NCBI RefSeq assembly: GCF_036962685.1
Contig: NZ_JBALOP010000002.1
Location: forward strand, 186,001 to 250,000
DNA: 64,000 nt
Source of the DNA: Ferdinandcohnia sp036962685
GTDB taxonomy: Bacteria > Bacillota > Bacilli > Bacillales > Bacillaceae_L
Reading direction: 5' to 3'
The translations under genes were made by a program, and so were the position numbers. Below are positions 1-7,281 of this stretch, piece after piece. The notes beneath the pieces were generated by a model. That model searched no databases. It saw only the letters and a list, made by a program, of their open reading frames with translations, and was not told where the DNA came from. Positions within the stretch are counted from its first letter, which is position 1; each line of letters opens with the position of its first letter.

Positions 1-1
1 C

Positions 2-256
2 GCTGGGCTTGTCGAGGTACCATGTGTAAAGCGTAATGCAATGGGGGCAGCAAATGCAATGGTTGCCGCAGATATGGCATTAGCTGGTGTTACAAGTCGA
101 ATTCCATGTGATGAAGTAATCGATGCAATGTATAGAATAGGTCAAACAATGCCAACGGCGTTAAAAGAAACTGCTCGAGGAGGGCTAGCGGCAACCCCGA
201 CAGGTCGTGCACTTGAGGCAAAGATCTTTGGGATTTCGCTAAACAAAGGTGAATAG
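2..256 (+). CDS. sdaAA: L-serine dehydratase alpha subunit (C-terminal part only)
   Basis: This is the 3' end of a gene that begins outside the window; 84 codons remain. The protein converts L-serine to pyruvate and ammonia as the iron-sulfur subunit of the two-part enzyme. The visible residues contain the EVPCVKRNAMGAANA block typical of the family, including a Cys expected to ligate the [4Fe-4S] cluster, and the usual alanine-rich end with a GLAATPTG motif. In Bacillus sdaAA sits directly before recG, as here. Its stop overlaps the recG start by 8 bases, so the two are probably cotranscribed and translationally coupled. Confidence 0.9.
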   Translation, partial: AGLVEVPCVKRNAMGAANAMVAADMALAGVTSRIPCDEVIDAMYRIGQTMPTALKETARGGLAATPTGRALEAKIFGISLNKGE

Positions 257-2297
257 TCATCTACAGCAGCCTGTCACGGAAATTAAAGGAATCGGTGAAG
301 AGACAGGAATACAGCTTAATGAGATGCATATTTTCACCATTCATGACCTACTTATGTACTTTCCGTATCGATTTGAAGATTACAGTTTACGAGACCTTGC
401 TGAGGTCAAGCATGAGGAGAGAATCACGATTGAGGGAAAGGTACACAGTGAGCCACTGTTAACCTATTACAATCGTAAACGATCACGCTTAACCTTCAGG
501 GTCCTAGTTGGTCGCTATTTAATAACAGCGACCTGTTTTAATCGGCCGTATTATAAAAATCAGATTTCGTTAAACGATACTGTTACAATTACAGGGAAAT
601 GGGATCAGCATCGGCAAACGATTACTGTCAGTGAGGTAGTTTTCGGTCCGATGATAAAAGATAACCGTATAGAACCTGTATATTCTATAAAAGGGAAAAT
701 CACTGTAAAAGGAATGAAGCGTTTTATCGCGCTTGCCCTCAAGCAGTTTGGCGAACAAATTGAGGACAATCTCCCTGAGCAATTATTAACAACCTATCGG
801 CTTTTACCAAAGAAGGATGCTATTAAAATTATGCATCATCCATTAAGCCATCAGGATTTAAAACAAGCACGAAGACGTTTTGTGTATGAAGAGTTTCTGC
901 TTTTTCAACTAAAAATGCAGGCATTAAGGAAGTTTGAGCGAGAGCAAACAGCAGGTTCTTCAATGGAATTTCAAATGGGAGAACTAGAAGGTTTCATGAA
1001 TGGATTACCATTTCCATTAACAAATGCTCAAAATAGGGTTGTTACAGAAATTATCAATGACCTTCGTTCCCCTTATCGAATGAATCGATTACTTCAAGGT
1101 GATGTTGGTTCAGGGAAAACCGTTGTTGCAGCCATCTCCTTATATGTAGCCATCCTTTCAGGATATCAGGGTGCATTAATGGTGCCAACAGAAATTTTAG
1201 CTGAGCAGCATGCCCATTCACTTGCCGAGCTATTTTCGGATTATGGATTAAATATTCAACTGTTATCGAGCTCTGTAAAAGGTAAACGAAGAAGAGAAAT
1301 TCTGGAACAGCTTAAATCGGGAGAAATCCATATATTAGTAGGTACCCATGCTCTTATCCAAGACGAAGTCAATTTTCATAAGCTCGGCCTCGTTATAACA
1401 GATGAACAGCATCGATTTGGTGTAGAACAACGCAGAGTTTTACGAGAAAAAGGTGAAAATCCCGATGTTCTTTTTATGACTGCTACACCAATTCCCAGAA
1501 CGCTCGCGATTACTGTATTTGGCGAAATGGATGTTTCGGTTATTGACGAAATGCCCGCAGGACGGAAGAAAATCGAAACCTATTGGGTAAAGCACGAGAT
1601 GTTAGAGCGGATTTTGGTATTTATTGAAAAGGAGCTCGCTAAAGGTAGACAAGCCTATGTCATTTGTCCGCTGATTGAAGAATCTGATAAGCTGGATGTT
1701 CAAAATGCGATTGATGTTCATACAATGCTCAGCTTTCATTTTCAAAACAAAGCGAAAGTAGGCCTAATGCATGGGCGATTAAGTGCAGATGAAAAAGAAG
1801 ATGTGATGAGACAATTTAGCGAAAATGACGTTCAAATTCTCGTCTCAACTACCGTTGTTGAGGTAGGTGTAAACGTTCCAAATGCGACATTGATGGTGAT
1901 TTATGACGCGGAACGTTTCGGTCTATCACAGCTTCACCAACTTCGAGGACGTGTCGGTAGAGGTAGCGAACAGTCATACTGTATTCTTTTAGCTGATCCA
2001 AAGTCTGAGGTTGGAAAAGAACGAATGCGGATTATGACAGAAACAAATGACGGTTTTGTTCTTTCGGAAAAAGACCTGGAGCTTCGTGGACCTGGAGACT
2101 TCTTCGGTCGGAAACAAAGTGGTGTTCCCGAATTTAAAGTAGCAGATATGGTCCATGATTATCGGACATTAGAAGTGGCACGTAATGATGCTGCAAAACT
2201 AATCCATTCTAAGGCGTTTTGGGAGGATCAATCCTACAAACACCTACGGGAAAATTTATTACAAACCGGTGTTTTAGATGGCGAAAAACTGGATTAA
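249..2297 (+). CDS. recG: ATP-dependent DNA helicase RecG
   Basis: RecG remodels stalled replication forks and branch-migrates Holliday junctions. The 682 residues fit the family. An N-terminal wedge/OB domain begins with the conserved KGIG at residue 12. The helicase core follows: Walker A GDVGSGKT at about 284-291, DEQH box at about 385-388, TATPIPRT, and motif VI QLRGRVGRG near 564. The start is GTG at 249, inside the end of sdaAA. No better-placed start lies upstream of KGIG; the next Met is residue 27 and would remove it. The ribosome site is weak, so translation probably depends on coupling to sdaAA. A terminator follows at 2314. Confidence 0.96.
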   Translation: MNSHLQQPVTEIKGIGEETGIQLNEMHIFTIHDLLMYFPYRFEDYSLRDLAEVKHEERITIEGKVHSEPLLTYYNRKRSRLTFRVLVGRYLITATCFNRPYYKNQISLNDTVTITGKWDQHRQTITVSEVVFGPMIKDNRIEPVYSIKGKITVKGMKRFIALALKQFGEQIEDNLPEQLLTTYRLLPKKDAIKIMHHPLSHQDLKQARRRFVYEEFLLFQLKMQALRKFEREQTAGSSMEFQMGELEGFMNGLPFPLTNAQNRVVTEIINDLRSPYRMNRLLQGDVGSGKTVVAAISLYVAILSGYQGALMVPTEILAEQHAHSLAELFSDYGLNIQLLSSSVKGKRRREILEQLKSGEIHILVGTHALIQDEVNFHKLGLVITDEQHRFGVEQRRVLREKGENPDVLFMTATPIPRTLAITVFGEMDVSVIDEMPAGRKKIETYWVKHEMLERILVFIEKELAKGRQAYVICPLIEESDKLDVQNAIDVHTMLSFHFQNKAKVGLMHGRLSADEKEDVMRQFSENDVQILVSTTVVEVGVNVPNATLMVIYDAERFGLSQLHQLRGRVGRGSEQSYCILLADPKSEVGKERMRIMTETNDGFVLSEKDLELRGPGDFFGRKQSGVPEFKVADMVHDYRTLEVARNDAAKLIHSKAFWEDQSYKHLRENLLQTGVLDGEKLD

Positions 2298-2313
2298 ATG
2301 ATACTTTTTCATT

Positions 2314-2355
2314 GCGGATTGTAGGGAGTTTTTCTTCTTGCAATCTGCTTTTTTT
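2314..2355 (+). terminator. Rho-independent terminator after recG
   Basis: An 8-bp stem, GCGGATTG (2314-2321) with CAATCTGC (2341-2348, one G-T pair), is followed by a run of seven T. Its 3' arm contains part of the -35 box of the fapR promoter, so terminator and promoter share DNA. Confidence 0.75.
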
Positions 2356-2366
2356 AATTATATACT
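2338..2366 (+). promoter_or_regulatory. Sigma-A promoter of the fapR-plsX-fabD-fabG operon
   Basis: The -35 box TTGCAA (2338-2343) and -10 box TATACT (2361-2366) are separated by exactly 17 bases. The predicted transcription start, about 2373, falls inside the FapR operator just downstream, which suits repression by blocking initiation. Confidence 0.8.
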
Positions 2367-2370
2367 TACT

Positions 2371-2388
2371 ATTAGTACCTAGTCTTAA
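2371..2388 (+). promoter_or_regulatory. FapR operator
   Basis: The sequence ATTAGTACCTAGTCTTAA matches, as I remember it, the FapR box found before lipid genes of Bacillus (TTAGTACC followed by an imperfect mirrored half). It lies directly after the -10 box and before fapR itself, so autoregulation by FapR, relieved by malonyl-CoA, is expected. This rests on motif and location; binding was not tested. Confidence 0.85.
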
Positions 2389-2410
2389 GAGCGCGGACGG
2401 TGTATGTTGA

Positions 2411-2989
2411 ATGAGAAGGAATAAAAAAGAACGGCAGCAATTACTTCAGGAAACGATAAAAATAAATCCATTTATTACAGATGAAGACTTAGCTGAAAAA
2501 TTTATGGTGAGTGTTCAAACGATTCGTTTAGACCGATTAGAATTATCAATCCCTGAGCTTCGTGAGAGAATCAAGAATGTTGCCGAGAAAAAACTAGATG
2601 ATGAAGTAAAAGCTTTGCCAATTGATGAAGTTATTGGTGAAATTATAGATATTGAGTTAGACCAAAGTGCAATTTCAATCTTTGATGTAACGAATGAACA
2701 TGTGTTTAAACGAAACCAAATTGCTCGTGGACATCATCTTTTTGCCCAAGCAAACTCACTAGCAGTTGCTGTAATTAATGATGAGCTTGCCCTAACCGCT
2801 AAAGCAAATATTCGTTTTACAAGACAGGTAACAGTAGGGGAAAGGGTAGTCGCTAAAGCGAAAGTAATGGGTTCACAGGAAAAAGGTCGGACGATCGTAG
2901 ACGTAAATAGCTATGTTGGAAATGAACTCGTATTTTCTGGCGAATTTATAATGTATCGCTCTAATAAACATATAAAAAATGATTCATAA
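2411..2989 (+). CDS. fapR: Fatty acid and phospholipid synthesis repressor FapR
   Basis: FapR represses the fatty-acid and phospholipid genes and releases DNA when it binds malonyl-CoA or malonyl-ACP. The 192-residue protein has a DeoR-type helix-turn-helix at about 10-55 (ITDEDLAEKF..VQTIRLDRLEL) and a hot-dog effector domain with the conserved RNQIARGHHLFAQANSLAVA stretch around 97-116. Length and sequence agree closely with the B. subtilis protein. It is the first gene of the operon and carries its own operator upstream. ATG 2411 gives the family N-terminus MRRNKKERQ. Confidence 0.97.
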   Translation: MRRNKKERQQLLQETIKINPFITDEDLAEKFMVSVQTIRLDRLELSIPELRERIKNVAEKKLDDEVKALPIDEVIGEIIDIELDQSAISIFDVTNEHVFKRNQIARGHHLFAQANSLAVAVINDELALTAKANIRFTRQVTVGERVVAKAKVMGSQEKGRTIVDVNSYVGNELVFSGEFIMYRSNKHIKNDS

Positions 2990-3033
2990 TAGAGAACGAT
3001 ACTACCTATAAGAAACAAAAGGAATGATACAAG

Positions 3034-4035
3034 ATGAAAATTGCGATAGATGCAATGGGTGGAGATAATGCACCAGAGGCAATTGTAAAGGGAACAATGA
3101 CTGCATTAAAGCATTATAAAGACCTTGAAGTTACCCTAATTGGTGATGAAGCGAAAATTCGTCAATACATAACTGAAGAAGAAAGAATAACAATCATACA
3201 TACAACAGAAATTATTGAAGGTACAGATGAACCTGTCAGGGCTGTTCGAAGAAAAAAGGACGCATCCATGGTCTTAATGGCGAAAGAGGTTAGTGAGGGA
3301 CGAGCTGATGCCTGTATTTCAGCTGGAAATACAGGGGCACTAATGACGGCAGGACTGTTTATCGTGGGTAGAATTGATGGAATTGATCGTCCGGCATTAG
3401 CACCTACACTTCCTACATTAGATAAAAAGGGCTTCCTCATGTTAGATGTGGGAGCAAATGTGGATGCAAAGCCAGAGCATTTGCTTCAATATGCCATAAT
3501 GGGCTCCATCTACTCGGAAAAGGTGCGAGGAGTTGAAAAACCCAGGGTTGGCTTATTAAATGTCGGAACTGAAGATAAAAAAGGGAATGAACTTACGAAG
3601 CATGTTTTTGATTTAATAAAAGCAACAAATCTCAATTTCGTTGGAAACATTGAGGCAAGAGACCTATTAGACGGAGTTGCTGATGTTGTTGTTACAGATG
3701 GATTTACAGGAAACGTAGCCTTAAAAACAATCGAAGGTACTGCCCTTTCCATGTTTAAAATGCTCAAAACAGCTTTTACAAGCAATCTAAAGAGTAAAAT
3801 CGCAGCAGGTCTTTTATTGCCAGAATTAAAGGGATTAAAAAAGACACTGGATTACTCAGAATATGGTGGAGCAGGACTATTTGGGTTAAAGGCACCTGTT
3901 ATTAAAGCACATGGTTCTTCAGATGCAAATGGTTTGTTTAGTGCAATACGACAAACATACGATATGGTTGAAAAGGATGTTGCAGGAACAATTCGCGAAA
4001 CATTAGAGGATATGAAATCCAAAGTAGATGAATAG
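3034..4035 (+). CDS. plsX: Phosphate acyltransferase PlsX
   Basis: PlsX is a peripheral membrane enzyme that makes acyl-phosphate from acyl-ACP and phosphate, the acyl donor for PlsY in phosphatidic acid synthesis. The 333-residue chain starts with the diagnostic MKIAIDAMGGDNAPEAIV and has the SAGNTGALM and DVGANVDAKPEHLLQYA motifs. It lies 44 bp after fapR and 12 bp before fabD, in the standard FapR-regulated order. The start has an AAAGGAA ribosome site. Nothing unusual was seen. Confidence 0.97.
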   Translation: MKIAIDAMGGDNAPEAIVKGTMTALKHYKDLEVTLIGDEAKIRQYITEEERITIIHTTEIIEGTDEPVRAVRRKKDASMVLMAKEVSEGRADACISAGNTGALMTAGLFIVGRIDGIDRPALAPTLPTLDKKGFLMLDVGANVDAKPEHLLQYAIMGSIYSEKVRGVEKPRVGLLNVGTEDKKGNELTKHVFDLIKATNLNFVGNIEARDLLDGVADVVVTDGFTGNVALKTIEGTALSMFKMLKTAFTSNLKSKIAAGLLLPELKGLKKTLDYSEYGGAGLFGLKAPVIKAHGSSDANGLFSAIRQTYDMVEKDVAGTIRETLEDMKSKVDE

Positions 4036-4047
4036 GGGGAATGTAGA

Positions 4048-4992
4048 ATGAGTAAAATTGCATTCGTTTTTCCAGGACAAGGTTCTCAAATTGTAGGAAT
4101 GGGGAAGGAATTAGCAGACTCTTCCGAAGTGGTACAAGATATTTTTAATAGAGCTGACAAAGCTTTAGATGAGGAGCTATCTTCTCTTATATTTAACGGA
4201 CCACAGGACACGCTCACATTAACGGTGAACGCACAGCCGTCACTTTTAACAACAAGTATTGCCATTCTTGAAAAGTTCAAGGAAGCAAATATAGCGCCTC
4301 ATTACGTTGCTGGACATAGTCTTGGCGAATACACGGCATTAGTAGCTTCTGGTGCACTTAGCTTTGAAGATGCGGTACGTACAGTTCGTAAACGCGGGGA
4401 ATTTATGGAGGAAGCTGTTCCAGCGGGCCAAGGAACGATGGCAGCAATCCTAGGAATGAGCAGTGAGGACTTACAAGCGGTAACAGATGAAATTTCTGAT
4501 GCAGGTCATCCAGTTCAACTTGCAAATATCAACTGCCCAGGGCAAATTGTTATTTCTGGGGCTGCTGAAGGTGTTAAGCAGGCTTGTGAATTAGCAAAGG
4601 AAAAAGGTGCAAAACGTGCAATTCCACTAGAGGTTAGCGGACCGTTTCATTCATCATTGATGGAACCAGCAGCTGAAAAATTACGGTCAGTACTTGATCA
4701 AATTGAAATTAATGATGCTTCTGTTCCAGTTGTAGCAAATGTGAATGCGCAGAAAATGGCCTCGGCTGAGCAAATTAAAGAAAATCTAGTAAAGCAATTG
4801 TATTCACCTGTACTATGGGAGAATTCAGTTCAATACATGCTCGACCAAGGTGTAGACACCTTTATCGAAATTGGACCTGGAAAGGTGCTTTCCGGATTAA
4901 TAAAGAAAGTAAATCGTAGAGTTGCAACCTATGCAATCAGCGATATAGAAACACTTGATGCAACAATTCGCTCGTTAAAGGAGAGAAATTAA
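4048..4992 (+). CDS. fabD: Malonyl-CoA:ACP transacylase FabD
   Basis: FabD transfers malonyl from CoA to acyl carrier protein, supplying extender units for type II fatty-acid synthesis. The 314-residue sequence opens with FVFPGQGSQIVGMGKEL. The nucleophile elbow GHSLGEY places the catalytic Ser at 91, and GPFHSSLM places the partner His at 201. The gene is followed one base later by fabG, whose ribosome site overlaps its 3' end, so tight coupling is likely. The acceptor gene acpP is two genes downstream. Confidence 0.97.
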   Translation: MSKIAFVFPGQGSQIVGMGKELADSSEVVQDIFNRADKALDEELSSLIFNGPQDTLTLTVNAQPSLLTTSIAILEKFKEANIAPHYVAGHSLGEYTALVASGALSFEDAVRTVRKRGEFMEEAVPAGQGTMAAILGMSSEDLQAVTDEISDAGHPVQLANINCPGQIVISGAAEGVKQACELAKEKGAKRAIPLEVSGPFHSSLMEPAAEKLRSVLDQIEINDASVPVVANVNAQKMASAEQIKENLVKQLYSPVLWENSVQYMLDQGVDTFIEIGPGKVLSGLIKKVNRRVATYAISDIETLDATIRSLKERN

Positions 4993-4993
4993 G

Positions 4994-5734
4994 ATGTTAA
5001 ATGGCAAAGTAGCATTGGTTACCGGTGCTTCACGTGGAATCGGCCGTACGATTGCAATTGAACTTGCAAAAGCAGGTGCGAAGGTTGCGGTCAACTATTC
5101 CGGTAGTGAGCAAAAAGCGAATGAAGTTGTCGATGAAATCAAAGCATTAGGACAAGAAGCTTTTGCAATTCAAGCTAATGTTTCAGATGCAGATTCAGTT
5201 TCAACTATGGTAAAAGAGGTTATCTCAACGTTTGGTAGTCTTGATATTCTTGTTAATAACGCAGGAATTACACGCGATAATTTGTTAATGAGAATGAAAG
5301 AGGAAGAATGGGATGACGTTATTAATATCAACCTAAAAGGTGTGTTCCTCACAACGAAAGCTGTAACAAGACAAATGATGAAGCAGCGTTCTGGTAAAAT
5401 TATCAACATCGCCTCTATCGTAGGAGTTAGTGGAAATCCTGGACAAGCTAACTATGTTGCAGCAAAAGCGGGCGTAATCGGCTTAACAAAAACAGCTGCA
5501 AAAGAATTAGCGAGCCGTAATATTACCGTTAACGCAGTTGCGCCAGGTTTTATTACGACAGACATGACTGAAAAACTTCCTGAAGATGTGAAAAATGAAA
5601 TGCTAAAATTAATTCCTCTTGCTAGATTTGGTGAAACAACAGATATTTCTGGAGTTGTGTTATTCCTTGCATCAGATCAAAGTAATTATATGACTGGTCA
5701 AACCCTTCATATTGACGGCGGAATGGTTATGTAA
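4994..5734 (+). CDS. fabG: 3-oxoacyl-[acyl-carrier-protein] reductase FabG
   Basis: FabG is the NADPH-dependent short-chain dehydrogenase that reduces 3-oxoacyl-ACP in each round of elongation. The 246 residues show the cofactor motif TGASRGIG near residue 10, NNAGITRD, and the catalytic set Ser141, Tyr154 and Lys158 (YVAAK). The AAGGAGAG ribosome site lies in the end of fabD. The stop is followed after four bases by a dispersed repeat (5738-5883) that separates the gene from acpP, unlike the short gap usual in Bacillus. Confidence 0.97.
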   Translation: MLNGKVALVTGASRGIGRTIAIELAKAGAKVAVNYSGSEQKANEVVDEIKALGQEAFAIQANVSDADSVSTMVKEVISTFGSLDILVNNAGITRDNLLMRMKEEEWDDVININLKGVFLTTKAVTRQMMKQRSGKIINIASIVGVSGNPGQANYVAAKAGVIGLTKTAAKELASRNITVNAVAPGFITTDMTEKLPEDVKNEMLKLIPLARFGETTDISGVVLFLASDQSNYMTGQTLHIDGGMVM

Positions 5735-5737
5735 TAA

Positions 5738-5883
5738 GAAAAGCACAAGGCACCCGTCTATCGGCGACAAGCATAAGACGAGTGCTGACAGAAGGTGCTC
5801 TTTATCTTCCGAAGCGATTGGCTTAGACCCGAGAGCTAGACAACGAAAATAACATAAAGTGCTCAAAGGCGCTTGCGCTTTTC
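5738..5883 (+). repeat. Dispersed repeat-like element (type 1) between fabG and acpP
   Basis: This non-coding block of 146 bp is bounded by imperfect inverted ends. The left end is GAAAAGCACAAGGCACC (5738-5754) and the right end is GGCGCTTGCGCTTTTC (5868-5883), whose complement reads GAAAAGCGCAAGCGCC. Inside are short inverted pairs such as CGTCT/AGACG. It looks more GC-rich than its surroundings and has no ORF with a ribosome site. Its ends match those of the type 2 elements at 6211 and 14368, so a miniature repeat is inferred. Genome-wide copy number cannot be judged here. Confidence 0.6.
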
Positions 5884-5925
5884 TAGTAAAACCAAATATA
5901 ATACTTTGAGGGGAGGTGAATGGAA

Positions 5926-6159
5926 ATGGCAGATGTTGTTGAAAGAATTACGAAAATCGTAGTTGACCGTTTAGGTGTAGAAGAATCAGCAGTAACTTTA
6001 GAGGCTTCTTTTAAAGATGATCTTGGAGCGGATTCACTAGACGTTGTTGAACTAGTTATGGAACTTGAGGACGAGTTTGACATGGAAATTTCAGACGATG
6101 AGGCTGAAAAAATTTCTACAGTTGGTGACGCTGTTAATTACATAAAAAGCCAGCTATAA
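5926..6159 (+). CDS. acpP: Acyl carrier protein
   Basis: ACP carries the growing acyl chain on a phosphopantetheine arm. The 77-residue acidic protein has the attachment motif GADSLDVVELVMELE with Ser37 as the modified residue. Two in-frame ATGs exist at 5920 and 5926. The ribosome site GGGGAGGTG ends at 5918, so only the second ATG has proper spacing, and it gives the family start MADVVERI. A terminator follows at 6181. The upstream element may have pushed the gene away from fabG, so it may rely on its own promoter, which I could not locate confidently. Confidence 0.97.
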   Translation: MADVVERITKIVVDRLGVEESAVTLEASFKDDLGADSLDVVELVMELEDEFDMEISDDEAEKISTVGDAVNYIKSQL

Positions 6160-6180
6160 TATTTATAAGATTGTAAAAAA

Positions 6181-6207
6181 GTCCCGTTAATTAAACGGGG
6201 CTTTCTC
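6181..6207 (+). terminator. Rho-independent terminator after acpP
   Basis: The stem GTCCCGTT (6181-6188) pairs with AACGGGGC (6194-6201), preceded by A-rich and followed by T-rich sequence. It closes the lipid gene cluster. Confidence 0.7.
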
Positions 6208-6210
6208 AAT

Positions 6211-6392
6211 GTCTAGTGCAAGCGCCTAGCCCCTCGAGGTCTAAAACGCGTGTCAAGAAAGTCAAAGAGCGACTTTTTTTGACACAGAACATTAGCTTCT
6301 CGGACTTGCACAGGATGTGCTGACGTCTACGTTTGCCACAGGAAGTGGCAGTATTTAGTAGACGTTCCACTCCCAAGGCGCCTGCACTTTTC
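6211..6392 (-). repeat. Structured dispersed element (type 2), copy A, before rnc
   Basis: The 182-bp non-coding block has inverted ends: AGTGCAAGCGCCT (6215-6227) against AGGCGCCTGCACT (6376-6388), 12 of 13 matching. Inside are hairpins TGCCAC-AGGAA-GTGGCA (6334-6350), enclosed by ACGTCTAC (6323-6330) and GTAGACGT (6358-6365), and GCAC-AGGAT-GTGC (6308-6320). A further hairpin, GTGTCAA/TTGACAC, spans 6250-6285. Read on the minus strand, the order and end sequences match copy B at 14368. No coding potential is seen. Confidence 0.7.
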
Positions 6393-6410
6393 TAATTGGA
6401 GGTCAATAAG

Positions 6411-7136
6411 GTGAAACGTATAAATAAAGACAAAGGTAATAAGTTCACTCCAAAATTTAAAGCTTTTCAGGAGAGATTAGGCATTCATTTTGATAATGAG
6501 AGTCTACTTATTCAAGCATTTACACATTCATCTTATGTGAATGAGCATCGAAAAAAGCCGCATGAGGACAATGAACGGCTTGAATTTTTAGGAGATGCTG
6601 TTTTAGAGCTTACCATTTCCCAGTTTCTTTTTAAAAAGTTTCCTATCATGAGCGAGGGTGAGTTAACGAAGATGCGTGCAGCCATTGTTTGTGAGCCATC
6701 TTTAGTTACATTTGCAAATGATCTTAAATTTGGGGAACTTGTTTTACTAGGGAAAGGTGAGGAAATGACTGGTGGAAGAGAGCGTCCAGCATTACTTGCT
6801 GACGTGTTTGAAGCTTTTATTGGGGCGTTATACCTTGATAAAGGTTTAGAGGTTGTGAACCAGTTTTTAGATCAAACAGTGATTCCTAAAATTAATGCGG
6901 GTGCTTTTTCTCATGTGATGGATTATAAGAGTCAGCTACAAGAGCTTGTTCAACGAGATGGGACTGGAAATATCGAGTACAAGGTACTGCAGGAAAAAGG
7001 ACCAGCTCATAGTCGGGAATTCGTTTCAAGGGTATCCCTAAATGGTGAAGAACTCGGGACAGGTACAGGTCGATCAAAAAAAGAAGCTGAACAGCATGCA
7101 GCAGAAATTGCTTTAAATAAGTTGAAGAAAAAATAA
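6411..7136 (+). CDS. rnc: Ribonuclease III
   Basis: RNase III cuts double-stranded RNA in rRNA and SRP-RNA maturation and mRNA turnover. The chain has 241 residues. The endonuclease domain carries NERLEFLGDAVLELT and the acidic DVFEAFIGALYLD, followed by a C-terminal double-stranded RNA-binding domain ending GRSKKEAEQHAAEIALNKLKKK. A TTG at 6396 is in frame but is part of the ribosome site TTGGAGG, so GTG 6411, eight bases further, is chosen. The gene lies between a type 2 element and a terminator, and precedes smc as in other bacilli. Confidence 0.95.
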   Translation: MKRINKDKGNKFTPKFKAFQERLGIHFDNESLLIQAFTHSSYVNEHRKKPHEDNERLEFLGDAVLELTISQFLFKKFPIMSEGELTKMRAAIVCEPSLVTFANDLKFGELVLLGKGEEMTGGRERPALLADVFEAFIGALYLDKGLEVVNQFLDQTVIPKINAGAFSHVMDYKSQLQELVQRDGTGNIEYKVLQEKGPAHSREFVSRVSLNGEELGTGTGRSKKEAEQHAAEIALNKLKKK

Positions 7137-7161
7137 CAAAAAGTCAACGAATAAGAAGCTG

Positions 7162-7188
7162 CCCCACGATTTCGTGGGGTTATATTTT
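7162..7188 (+). terminator. Terminator-like hairpin after rnc
   Basis: CCCCACG (7162-7168) pairs with CGTGGGG (7173-7179) over a four-base loop, followed by TTATATTTTT. It probably reduces readthrough into smc. Confidence 0.7.
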
Positions 7189-7281
7189 TGCCAAATATAC
7201 ATTGTTGTAAAAAGTCATCCAATAAAATACTAGTTTATGTTAAAATATGTAGGACTTTATTATCAATTGAGGGGGAAGTTT

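Noticed and set aside
5672..5866. Minus-strand 64-codon frame in the fabG-acpP spacer
   Set aside because: It lies mostly in the type 1 repeat, has no ribosome site, and runs into fabG.
6250..6285. GTGTCAA/TTGACAC hairpin with T run as the terminator of acpP
   Set aside because: A better placed terminator is at 6181-6207, and this hairpin is internal to repeat copy A, although it could add termination.
6396..6410. TTG 6396 as the rnc start
   Set aside because: The TTG is itself part of the TTGGAGG ribosome site for GTG 6411.
7237..7281. Longer smc start at ATG 7237
   Set aside because: No ribosome site before it, while ATG 7282 has GAGGGGG and gives the family N-terminus.
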